Shown: piece after piece, positions 39,426 through 47,319 of the stretch | Layout of the letters: every line of letters begins with the position of its first letter | Position numbering within the stretch: the stretch's first letter is position 1 | From: DATASD01 sp035276765 | Lineage (GTDB): Bacteria; Patescibacteriota; Saccharimonadia; Saccharimonadales; UBA4665 | Direction: 5' to 3' | DNA length: 64,000 nucleotides | Assembly: GCA_035276765.1 (NCBI GenBank) | Contig: DATELH010000002.1 | Span: 310,001-374,000 of the forward strand | Notes under the pieces: model-generated | Seen by the model: only the letters and a program-made list of their open reading frames with translations | Databases searched by the model: none | Told to the model about the DNA's origin: nothing | Position numbers and translations under genes: made by a program

Positions 39426-40809
39426 AGTCGAAGAAATTACACCCCTTAACCCGCCGGCTGTCACGGTGTACACTTGCGGCCCAACGGTGTACGACTATGC
39501 TCACATAGGACATTGGTTTAACTATGTGCGTATGGATACACTGATACGAGCACTTAAGCTTAACGCACTAGAACCCAAATGGGTTATGAATATTACCGAC
39601 GTCGGTCACTTAGTAAGTGATGCCGACGAAGGAGAAGATAAACTTGAGAAAGGTGCCAAACGTGAAGGCAAAACTGCATGGGAAGTCGCTGATTTCTATA
39701 CTCAAGACTTCTTGGATGGTATGCGACAATTACATATCCTCAAACCCGATCATATTGTAAAAGCTACTAAGCATATTCCAGATCAGATCGCTTTAATTCA
39801 GAGGTTGGAAGAGAAGGGTTTCACATACATAATTGATGATGGAGTCTATTACGACACCTCAATGTTTGAAGGCTACGAAGCGTTTGCTAGACTAGACCTT
39901 GAAGCCTTGCAAGCCGGTGCTCGCGTTGCATTTAATAAACAGAAGCGTAATCCAAGCGACTTTGCTTTATGGAAGTTTTCGCCTAAAGATAAGAAACGCG
40001 ACATGGAATGGGACAGTCCTTGGGGTAAAGGTTTCCCTGGTTGGCACATAGAATGCTCCGCTATGAGCATGAAGTATCTTGGCGATACGCTTGACATTCA
40101 CACAGGAGGTATTGACCACATTGCAGTGCATCATACAAATGAGATCGCGCAAAGCGAAGCAGCAACTGGCAAACGTTTTGCCAATACGTGGATGCATAGT
40201 AACCATGTTCTGGTGGACGGAGAAAAAATTTCAAAATCGCTTGGTAATGGCATTCGACTGCAAGAGATTCTTGCGATGGGCATTTCAATTGATGCCATCC
40301 GTTTGCACATTCTAGAATCGCATTACCGCTCACAGAGCAAATTCAGTATGGAAGGGTTGCGAATTTCTGAAAGTACCCTAAGAAAACTTCAACATAACTT
40401 CAGTTGGATTTATCAATATGCGATTAATACATACTCGACTAAACATCTTCTTGAAGGCGATCTGAAGAAATTTAAAAAAACCATCAGTGAAGCTCTCTCA
40501 AACGATCTTAATACTCCGAAAGCCCTGTCCCAGCTACATGCTGCCATAACCATGGTCACGGCAAGCGAAGCTTCTCAGCATGATATTCCTATAATGGAAG
40601 ATTTTGCCGAGTTCATTAGAGAGACTCTCGGTATTTCGATTCTCCATAAATTTGAACTGTCACACGAGAACAAAAAGCTCATTGCCGAACGGGAGCAGGC
40701 ACGCACCAATAAAGAGTGGGCTAAAAGCGACGAACTGCGCGACCACCTTGCCAAGCAAGGTATTGGCGTGCGCGACACGGCACACGGCACTATCTGGTTC
40801 CGGCTGTAA
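39397..40809 (+). CDS. cysS: Cysteinyl-tRNA synthetase
   Basis: 470-aa class I synthetase. TCGPTVYDYAHIGHWFNYVR has the zinc Cys and HIGH-type motif; GWHIECSAMS and HHTNEIAQSEA supply the other zinc ligands; KISKSLGNG is the KMSKS signature. The C-terminal anticodon-binding part ends with REQARTNKEWAKSDELRDHL. It charges tRNA-Cys. The start at 39397 follows CAGGAAAAAG; upstream codons to 39355 overlap the DHH gene. The middle of the gene is clearly more AT-rich than its neighbours, which suggests transfer or replacement. Confidence 0.96.
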   Translation: MKLYNTLTHKVEEITPLNPPAVTVYTCGPTVYDYAHIGHWFNYVRMDTLIRALKLNALEPKWVMNITDVGHLVSDADEGEDKLEKGAKREGKTAWEVADFYTQDFLDGMRQLHILKPDHIVKATKHIPDQIALIQRLEEKGFTYIIDDGVYYDTSMFEGYEAFARLDLEALQAGARVAFNKQKRNPSDFALWKFSPKDKKRDMEWDSPWGKGFPGWHIECSAMSMKYLGDTLDIHTGGIDHIAVHHTNEIAQSEAATGKRFANTWMHSNHVLVDGEKISKSLGNGIRLQEILAMGISIDAIRLHILESHYRSQSKFSMEGLRISESTLRKLQHNFSWIYQYAINTYSTKHLLEGDLKKFKKTISEALSNDLNTPKALSQLHAAITMVTASEASQHDIPIMEDFAEFIRETLGISILHKFELSHENKKLIAEREQARTNKEWAKSDELRDHLAKQGIGVRDTAHGTIWFRL

Positions 40810-40824
40810 CTAGCTGTAACGCTG

Positions 40825-41949
40825 TTATTTTACGTGCGCTGCTTTGATTTCTTTGATGATGTCAGGCGGCAGTTTATGATGGTTTTTGAGATAGTCAAGC
40901 ACAACAATACGGATACAGCCGGCAATCGGAATAGCCACCAGACCGGCGAACAAGCCGCCGAAGCTCACGCCAATAATCACAGAACCAAACACCAGCAGCG
41001 GCGACATGTTTGTGGAGTTCGCCTGGATGCGCGGCTGGATAACGTACGTCTCGATTTGCTGGTACAAAATGTAGTACGCCAAAATAATAATTGCCGCTGG
41101 CAGCGAATGAAACAACGCCACAATCGTTACAATAACAGCGCCGATGGTGTGCCCAACCAACGGGATCAAGCCGCAAATAAAGATAATCACCACCAACGCC
41201 ATCGGGTAGCTGACATGCAAAATAAACAGCGCTGGAACGATAAACGCCGCCGCGAGCGCCGCCAAAAAAACCTGACCGTTCACATAGCCCTTAACCACAC
41301 GGTACATATCGTTTGCCAAACGCTCGGCGCGCTCGCGGTGTTCTTTGGTGAGAATTTCGGCGAATGTTTCCAGCCAGCGCGGGCCTTCGATAAGCATCAT
41401 AAACGTCAGCACGAGCACTGTCAGCGTCGCAAAAATACTACTGCCAATGTGCGTCACCGTGCTCACCGCCGTGCCGCTCATATTTTTGAGCCGCGATGAA
41501 AGCTGCTTGGATAAGTTATCGACTTGGTCGTCGAGGTTGTACTTGCGGACAACCTTGCCAATCGGGTTGCTTTCGTCGTGTACCTCCTGGATTAAGGCTG
41601 GTGCGGCGCTAATAAAACTGCTCGTTTGGCGTACCAGCGGCGGTACAATGCTAGCGATAAAAGCGCCCAAAAAAAGTACAATCACCAAAAACGAAACCGA
41701 AGTTGCAAGCGTGCGATTACCGCGGCGCTTGCCGGGCAAATGCACCGCCAACCAATGCACTGGCGAGTTCAACGCCAGCGCCAAAAACACTGCTGTGCCC
41801 ACTAAAATAAGTGCGTGGCTGGCGCGCTTGAGGGCCGCAAAAGCGATCATCGCCAAAGCCACCATCACCAAAACGCGAAAGACCGTCCGATTCGAAACCG
41901 TTATCCTTACGTAATCCCCGCGCTCTTTGGATGAAAAAATACTCGGCAT
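40825..41949 (-). CDS. AI-2E family transporter (PerM/YhhT-like)
   Basis: 374-aa membrane protein of the AI-2E/PerM family. Two N-terminal membrane pairs, a soluble helical segment (SSFISAAPALIQEVHDESNP ... NLSKQLSSRLKNM), then HREREA-like helix and four to five C-terminal helices with ALVVIIFICGLIPLVGHTIG and the NMSPLLVFGSVIIGVSFGGL block typical of the family. Substrates vary (ions, signals, unknown). An ATAATA-type box lies about 6 nt before ATG 41949. It follows the two GT4 genes on the same strand. Confidence 0.85.
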   Translation of the reverse strand: MPSIFSSKERGDYVRITVSNRTVFRVLVMVALAMIAFAALKRASHALILVGTAVFLALALNSPVHWLAVHLPGKRRGNRTLATSVSFLVIVLFLGAFIASIVPPLVRQTSSFISAAPALIQEVHDESNPIGKVVRKYNLDDQVDNLSKQLSSRLKNMSGTAVSTVTHIGSSIFATLTVLVLTFMMLIEGPRWLETFAEILTKEHRERAERLANDMYRVVKGYVNGQVFLAALAAAFIVPALFILHVSYPMALVVIIFICGLIPLVGHTIGAVIVTIVALFHSLPAAIIILAYYILYQQIETYVIQPRIQANSTNMSPLLVFGSVIIGVSFGGLFAGLVAIPIAGCIRIVVLDYLKNHHKLPPDIIKEIKAAHVK

Positions 41950-41960
41950 TACTTCTATTA

Positions 41961-43097
41961 TTACACGTCCTGGCGTTTACGCAACGCCTGTTCGTAGACT
42001 TCGAGAATTTTTGGCCCCACCACCGAAATATCGAACTGTTTTACGAAGACCCGCTGCCAGTCGCGAGCCGTTTTGCGCGCCTTCGGATCTTCCAAATACT
42101 GTTTGAGCAACGCCGCAAACGACTGCGTGTTACGCGGGTCGAACAAAGCCTTTGGGTGGCTTTCCAGTACCGAAGCGTAGCCGGGGTTATTGCCGGCAAG
42201 CACCACACCGCGGGCCGCCGCCATTGCTTCTAAAATGACAATCCCGAAACTCTCGCCGCCGGTACTCGGGTACGTCACGATGTCAGCCGAGGCGAGATAC
42301 TGCGGCTTGTCGGCCTCAGCAATATAGCCCTCAAACGACACCGTATCTTGCAGGCCATGCTGCGCTACATATGCCCGCAACGCTTTCTCGAGGGGGCCGC
42401 CGCCGCAAACCACTACCCGGAACGGCTGGGTGTGCGTTTTTTTGAGCTCGGCAACGGCGCGCAGCAAGTACTGACAACCTTTGCGCTCAACCAGCCGACC
42501 CAAAAACACAACTGTTGGCCCGTCTTTATACTTTAGCAGAGGTTTGGCAACAAAAAACGGCGTGAGGTCGATGGTGTTCGGCAGGACGTCGCTACTCATG
42601 TCAAAGGTTTGGCGGGCAAAAGTTTGCGCCACACGCGAAACCGCCAACATAGTATCGAAACGCTTGAGCGTCGGCTTGAGCCACACGCCCAGCAATTGGT
42701 TGGCGGCATGCACCAGCCGTGAATGCGGTGCGATGTGAAATGTCCCGATAACAGCCGTCGTTTTTGGCGCGGCGGCAATTACACGGGCCGAGAGTTGAGG
42801 GCTGTACGGCACTTGCACATGCAGCACATCGAACTTTTCCTGCGCCAGCAACGCCCGAATCTTTGCCTTCGGAACAGGCAAGGGAATCGACATGCGGTTT
42901 TGGTTGAATCGCACCTTTACGTTGCGTCCCATGCTGTGCGTGCCGGGTACGTCGCGTCGCATAGTTTCGCCCACAATGTAATGCACGTTGTGACCTTGCC
43001 TCTGCAGCCACGTGCCCACCGTTAAAATATACTGCTGCACGCCATCGGGTTTGTCGAGCGTGTCATCAAACACCAGGCCAATTTTGAGCTTTTGCAT
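41961..43097 (-). CDS. Glycosyltransferase family 4
   Basis: 378-aa GT4 (GT-B fold) enzyme. N-terminal domain FDDTLDKPDGVQQYILTVG with the glycine-bearing acceptor loop; C-terminal nucleotide-sugar domain with LGRLVERKGCQYLLRA, VCGGGPLEKAL and the EX7E motif ESFGIVILEAMA. Similar to phosphatidylinositol mannosyltransferase-type enzymes. It lies 3 nt after another GT4 gene and 11 nt before the AI-2E gene, so these form an operon that probably makes a glycolipid or cell-surface glycan. Confidence 0.9.
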   Translation of the reverse strand: MQKLKIGLVFDDTLDKPDGVQQYILTVGTWLQRQGHNVHYIVGETMRRDVPGTHSMGRNVKVRFNQNRMSIPLPVPKAKIRALLAQEKFDVLHVQVPYSPQLSARVIAAAPKTTAVIGTFHIAPHSRLVHAANQLLGVWLKPTLKRFDTMLAVSRVAQTFARQTFDMSSDVLPNTIDLTPFFVAKPLLKYKDGPTVVFLGRLVERKGCQYLLRAVAELKKTHTQPFRVVVCGGGPLEKALRAYVAQHGLQDTVSFEGYIAEADKPQYLASADIVTYPSTGGESFGIVILEAMAAARGVVLAGNNPGYASVLESHPKALFDPRNTQSFAALLKQYLEDPKARKTARDWQRVFVKQFDISVVGPKILEVYEQALRKRQDV

Positions 43098-43100
43098 GTG

Positions 43101-44231
43101 CTAGCCCCGTTTTTTATTTTTATACGCTTGCTTGTATAACGCCTCGTATTGGTCGACCACGCGGTCGAAACCGTATTGCACAATTTCTTTTTTAGCCCAG
43201 GTTTTCCAGATTTTGCGCACAGCTTCTTCGCGCAAAAAGGCTTGCAGGCGACGCACAAAATCTTCCGTATCTTTAGGGTTGACGAGTGACAACGAACCCA
43301 CGCCCTTCATAACGCCTGCATAGCCGGGGTTATTGCCAGCAATAAGTGGAGTGCCGCAGGCCATGGCCTCAACCAGCACGATGCCGAAACTTTCACCGTA
43401 GAACGCCGGTGCGCAAAACACGTCGGCCTGTTGCAAGGCCTGGAGTTTCTCTTCGTTGCTGAGATAACCGGCGAAGGTAATACGGCTATGCGGAATTTCG
43501 AGCGTCTCGGCTAGTGCCTCGAGTTTGGCCCGGTCGGTGCCATCGCCAATAAGTTTCAAATGTACGGTGGGATCTTTTTGAGCCAAGACCGCAAAGGCTT
43601 TTAATAAGTATTTAACGCCTTTGCGTGCCTCCAAGCGACCAACGTACAGAACGGTTTTGCCTTTGGCTGGCTTTTTGGGCGCCGGCTTAAAGATGTGCAG
43701 GTCGATACCGTTCGGGATAATTGCAAGCGGTTTGTCGGTGAGCAAGCGAATGGAGCTGGCAGCTGTTTCCGAAACTGCCGTGATCTCGTCGAGATACTTA
43801 ATAACCGACTGGATGTAGGGCGCGATCACTTTGGTAAAGGTGCGACCGGTGAGTGAATCGGGATAAGTGGCATGGAATGTGCCCACGTTGACGCAGCTGG
43901 AGCGGCTCAAAATTTGGCGGCCGATCATGGGAACCTCTGGCGAGTGGAAATGTAGCACATCGAAGCGCTCGCGGGCAAGCATTTCGTCGATAGCTTCGAT
44001 GTCGGCACTGGCCGAAACCTGGCCGGTGGTGCCGATGGGGGAACGAAAATCAGTAGAAGCGCCGATGAAAATCACGTTCTTACGTGAATCCAGTGTAAAG
44101 TCGCGCGGCTGGGGTGTGACAATATAGGCGTCGTGCCCGCGGTTAAGCAGCTCATCTTGAATGGCATAGACGTGTTCTAGAACGCCGCCACCTCTGGCAA
44201 TACTAAACGGGCAAACCAGTCCGATTTTCAT
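43101..44231 (-). CDS. Glycosyltransferase family 4 (PimA-like)
   Basis: 376-aa GT4 enzyme. MKIGLVCPFSIARGGGVLEH contains the Gly-rich acceptor loop seen in PimA; GTFHATYPDS, IIPNGIDLHIF, YVGRLEARKGVKYLL, LIGDGTDRAKL and ESFGIVLVEAMACGTPL follow in order, the last being the EX7E catalytic motif. It likely transfers mannose or glucose to a lipid acceptor at the inner face of the membrane. Promoter: TATAAT with upstream TGG, 9 nt before ATG (leader about 3 nt). First gene of the GT4-GT4-AI-2E operon. Confidence 0.9.
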   Translation of the reverse strand: MKIGLVCPFSIARGGGVLEHVYAIQDELLNRGHDAYIVTPQPRDFTLDSRKNVIFIGASTDFRSPIGTTGQVSASADIEAIDEMLARERFDVLHFHSPEVPMIGRQILSRSSCVNVGTFHATYPDSLTGRTFTKVIAPYIQSVIKYLDEITAVSETAASSIRLLTDKPLAIIPNGIDLHIFKPAPKKPAKGKTVLYVGRLEARKGVKYLLKAFAVLAQKDPTVHLKLIGDGTDRAKLEALAETLEIPHSRITFAGYLSNEEKLQALQQADVFCAPAFYGESFGIVLVEAMACGTPLIAGNNPGYAGVMKGVGSLSLVNPKDTEDFVRRLQAFLREEAVRKIWKTWAKKEIVQYGFDRVVDQYEALYKQAYKNKKRG

Positions 44232-44255
44232 GTTGCCTTTATTATACCATCCCCG

Positions 44256-45185
44256 CTAGTTTGGCCGTGCAAGAACCTGCCGTAATTTTCGCGGCAACAT
44301 TACCCCGAGCGCCTTTTTGTCGCCGACCACGCTGGGCGTGTGTGCCTTGGTGTTAGTAAAAATTTGGTTGCACTCTTTGAACACCACAAGCATATGCTCC
44401 TTTACGATGTGGTTGTTAAAGTAGTGATCGTATTTTGAGGCCACGTGCCATACGGGCAGCTCCACACGTGTGCCGCAGTTGTCGAGGTGTAAAAATTCAC
44501 TGGTAGTGAGCCAGTGCGTGCGCACATCGTTGGCTTGCCACAGTTTGACCTCGAACTCGAGCATTTGCGTGTACTCAAGCGGTTCAACCTCAACAAAACG
44601 GCGTTTGGCGGCTGGCAACTTGGCATAGAGCGTTTTGAGCACAAAAGGGTTCAGACAACAGTATCGGATGAAAAACGCCACCGGCCGTGTGGCAAACAGC
44701 CGCGTGCCCAAAACCATGGCGCGGCGGGCGCGCGGCTTGAACAAAAAATCGTCTTTGTGCATGAACCCAACCAAGCTTACGAGCAAATCCACGCGCTTAA
44801 CGAGCTCGGGATAACGTTGCAGCATGCGCGTTGCCACCACAAAACCAAACGAAATGCCCACAATGGTGACACAGCGGCGTTTGTATTGCAGCTTGATGAA
44901 TGCCGCCAAATAATCAGCATAATTATCGATTGTTGACTTTTGGCCAAGCTTCGAAAAGCTGTCCATGCCGCCAAAACCAGGCAAGTCCGGCATGGTCACG
45001 GCGCCGTATTCATTAAAGTTTTGCAGCAAGCCCCACCAGCGCTCTAATAGCGCGTGATGGCCGTACAGCACCAAAATTTCGCGGTTGCGGTTTTTGGGCG
45101 GCGGCAACCGCAACATCCGACCCTGCAAGCCGTTCATATTGAGCGGCACAATATAGTCAGCAGGATTGGGTTTCGTCTTGCTCAT
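44256..45185 (-). CDS. Alpha/beta hydrolase
   Basis: 309-aa alpha/beta-hydrolase. Features: VLYGHHALLERW oxyanion strand, VTMPDLPGFGGMDS, nucleophile elbow TIVGISFGFVVA with Ser, and a His in ASKYDHYFNNH that may be catalytic. The cap region is large and basic (KPRARRAMVLGTRLFA). Substrate unknown; placement beside glycolipid glycosyltransferases hints at lipid metabolism, but this is inference. GGAT lies before the ATG and TAAAAT gives a leader of about 14 nt. Confidence 0.75.
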   Translation of the reverse strand: MSKTKPNPADYIVPLNMNGLQGRMLRLPPPKNRNREILVLYGHHALLERWWGLLQNFNEYGAVTMPDLPGFGGMDSFSKLGQKSTIDNYADYLAAFIKLQYKRRCVTIVGISFGFVVATRMLQRYPELVKRVDLLVSLVGFMHKDDFLFKPRARRAMVLGTRLFATRPVAFFIRYCCLNPFVLKTLYAKLPAAKRRFVEVEPLEYTQMLEFEVKLWQANDVRTHWLTTSEFLHLDNCGTRVELPVWHVASKYDHYFNNHIVKEHMLVVFKECNQIFTNTKAHTPSVVGDKKALGVMLPRKLRQVLARPN

Positions 45186-45246
45186 CGCTATCCGTTCGTT
45201 ATTTTACATATACTGTATAACGAGAACTGGATTGTGACAACCGGAC

Positions 45247-45504
45247 TTAGTCTGTTGTGTCGCGGTGCGCGCGGATATGCGCCAACGCCGTGCACATAGT
45301 GACCATCAAAAGGTACGCTAGCCCGCTCGTACAAGTCTGGAGCAGGGACGCGCCAGTGGTTACAACCAAATAAATACCCGAGCCCAACGTAGCTGCGATC
45401 AACGCATAATTAACGGCGAATTTCCGCCGCGACGGACGCACCAACAAATATGTTGCGAAGGCGAGGCTGCCGAGTGCGATACTTACATGGATGAATACAA
45501 ACAT
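45247..45504 (-). CDS. Small membrane protein at end of cyo operon
   Basis: 85-aa protein with three hydrophobic segments (about residues 2-22, 30-50 and 58-75) and a short charged tail with HIRAHRDTTD. It follows cyoE by 9 nt and has a strong AAGGAGG ribosome site, so it is the last gene of the cyo operon. No family is recognised; a small accessory or assembly factor for the oxidase is possible but unproven. Confidence 0.6.
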   Translation of the reverse strand: MFVFIHVSIALGSLAFATYLLVRPSRRKFAVNYALIAATLGSGIYLVVTTGASLLQTCTSGLAYLLMVTMCTALAHIRAHRDTTD

Positions 45505-45513
45505 ATTTCCTCC

Positions 45514-46368
45514 TTACGCCAGCACCGAGCCTACCGACAAGGCCACTGACAACGCTAAAACAATAATGAGTGAGAACAAAAACATAGAGCGGCCCCAAGC
45601 AGTGTCGTTTGCGGCCCTAAAACCGCGCACGCCTTTCCAGAGCCAGGCCGCACCGAGCGCGCCCATCGCCACCAAAAAACTGTAGCCGGCATAACCAAAC
45701 AAGGTGAGCGCGGCAACTGCTGCCATAAATCCGGCGATGTAGCACAAAATCTGCACCTTCGTGGCGTGCAAGCCGCGCACAGCAGGCAAAACGGGGATTT
45801 GCGCCGCTTTGTAATCCTCCAAACGGTACATGGCAATGGCATAAAAGTGCGGCATCTGCCATAGCACCAAAATCAAAAAGAGCAGCGCGGCGGCCATATC
45901 AATACGGTCCGTAACGGCAATGTAGCCTGCTGCCACCGGTGCCGCGCCCGAAATACTGCCAACCACCGTACCCCACACCGAGCGGCGTTTCGACCAGCCA
46001 TACAACACCACGTAATCTAAAAATGCGCCAATGCCAATGAGCAGCACAAGCTTGTTCGTAAACAACACGAGTGTTGTAAAGCCGGCGGCTAACAATACCA
46101 CGCCAAACATCAAAGCATTTCGAAGCGAAACCGCACCCGTCACCAGCGCCCGCTTTTTAGTACGCGCCATGGATTTGTCAATGTCGCGGTCGATGCAATT
46201 GTTAAACACACACGCGGCGGCGATCACCAAGCACATACCAGTAATTGTCGCCAGCAGCAGCCAGAAATGCACGTGCCACTTTGCCGCAAACAAAAATCCG
46301 GCCGTGGCCGTAAGCGCGTTGCCATAAATAATGCCGGGCTTGGTCAGCCGGTAATACACCTCTAGCAC
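45514..46368 (-). CDS. cyoE: Protoheme IX farnesyltransferase (heme O synthase)
   Basis: 284-aa UbiA-family membrane enzyme that adds a farnesyl group to heme b to give heme O for cytochrome bo3. Seven to nine membrane segments. The first Asp-rich motif is NNCIDRDIDKSMARTKKRAL and the conserved loop YGWSKRRSVWGTVVGSISGA follows; a third conserved block is MPHFYAIAMYRLEDYKAAQIP. GTG start 1 nt after cyoD. Farnesyl diphosphate could come from the divergently encoded polyprenyl synthase. Confidence 0.93.
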   Translation of the reverse strand: MLEVYYRLTKPGIIYGNALTATAGFLFAAKWHVHFWLLLATITGMCLVIAAACVFNNCIDRDIDKSMARTKKRALVTGAVSLRNALMFGVVLLAAGFTTLVLFTNKLVLLIGIGAFLDYVVLYGWSKRRSVWGTVVGSISGAAPVAAGYIAVTDRIDMAAALLFLILVLWQMPHFYAIAMYRLEDYKAAQIPVLPAVRGLHATKVQILCYIAGFMAAVAALTLFGYAGYSFLVAMGALGAAWLWKGVRGFRAANDTAWGRSMFLFSLIIVLALSVALSVGSVLA

Positions 46369-46369
46369 G

Positions 46370-46732
46370 CTACAGCCCGTCTTGCGAATTCATATATTGC
46401 TTCACGTGTTGCTCGTCGGGCAGCATGCGATAGTTCATGCTGTTCATAATCCACAAACTGCCGCCCACCAAAATCAACACTACCGACAACATAAAACCAA
46501 ACAGCAGCAGCTTGAATCGCGGCCTTGTCTCTTCGCCCAGGTGCAAAAAATACAAAAGCTGCACGGCAAACTGGATGAGCGCCAACCCAATAATGTACAT
46601 AATCAAAATGTTGCGCGAAAAAGCGTGCTGTGTAACGGCGTAGTAGGCGACGAGCGTCAAAATAACAGAGAAAACAAAGCCTGTAATGTAGCTTGCAAGC
46701 CGGCGGCCATTTGGCTTTTTGTGCTGGTCCAT
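46370..46732 (-). CDS. cyoD: Cytochrome bo3 quinol oxidase subunit IV
   Basis: 120-aa subunit with three membrane segments (GFVFSVILTLVAYYAVT, ILIMYIIGLALIQFAVQLLY, LLLFGFMLSVVLILVGGSLW), a His-containing loop between TM2 and TM3 (LHLGEETRPR), and a short C-terminal tail. It helps assemble the CuB site in the E. coli enzyme. ATG 46732 overlaps the cyoC stop by one base (TAATG); an in-frame extension to 46798 lies within cyoC and is rejected. Confidence 0.88.
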   Translation of the reverse strand: MDQHKKPNGRRLASYITGFVFSVILTLVAYYAVTQHAFSRNILIMYIIGLALIQFAVQLLYFLHLGEETRPRFKLLLFGFMLSVVLILVGGSLWIMNSMNYRMLPDEQHVKQYMNSQDGL

Positions 46733-47319
46733 TATGCCGCCCCCATCAAGTACACAATGGTGAAGATGAATATCCAAACTACGTCCAAAAAGTGCCAAAA
46801 CATACTAAATAGGGTGAAGCGGCGCGTAACGCCCGCGGTAAAACCTTGGCGCATGAGCTGGGCGAACTGCACCAAAATCCACAGCAATCCAATTGTAATA
46901 TGCGCCCCGTGCGTGCCCACCAGCGTAAAGAACGACGACAAAAAGCCGCTGCGTTGCCAGCCGTTGCCCTCAAGCGCCAGATGGCGAAACTCCGTAAGTT
47001 CGAGCGTTAGGAACGCAACGCCCAGTGCAAACGTCACCAGCAACCAAAACAATACTTGGCTTTTTTTGCGGTTGTGCAGCGCCAGCATGGCCAAGCCGCA
47101 AGTGAAGCTACTGGTGAGCAGCACGAGCGTTTCGGCCAACACATTCGACAAACTAAACAGCTCACGGCCGGCGGGGCCGCCGTAGGTGTTGTTGTGAAGC
47201 ACGGCGAACACGGCGAACAAGCTCGCAAACAACACACAGTCGGTCATTAGGTACAGCCAGAACCCGAAAATGGTTTTGTTGTCGGTGGCGCGCTGTTCGG
47301 CGGCGGTTAGTTCACTCAT
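46732..47319 (-). CDS. cyoC: Cytochrome bo3 quinol oxidase subunit III
   Basis: 195-aa heme-copper oxidase subunit III with five membrane segments. Family features: FGFWLYLMTDCVLFASLFA, the conserved ELTEFRHLALEGNGWQRSGF loop and FFTLVGTHGAHITIGLLWIL with the His of TM. The start overlaps the cyoB stop (ATGA). Length matches E. coli CyoC (204 aa). Confidence 0.93.
   Translation of the reverse strand: MSELTAAEQRATDNKTIFGFWLYLMTDCVLFASLFAVFAVLHNNTYGGPAGRELFSLSNVLAETLVLLTSSFTCGLAMLALHNRKKSQVLFWLLVTFALGVAFLTLELTEFRHLALEGNGWQRSGFLSSFFTLVGTHGAHITIGLLWILVQFAQLMRQGFTAGVTRRFTLFSMFWHFLDVVWIFIFTIVYLMGAA

Noticed and set aside
45200..45225. TetR-like operator near 45210 (TATACTGTATA)
   Set aside because: Shares a short core with the 2750 palindrome but lacks symmetry on one side; likely chance in AT-rich promoter DNA.
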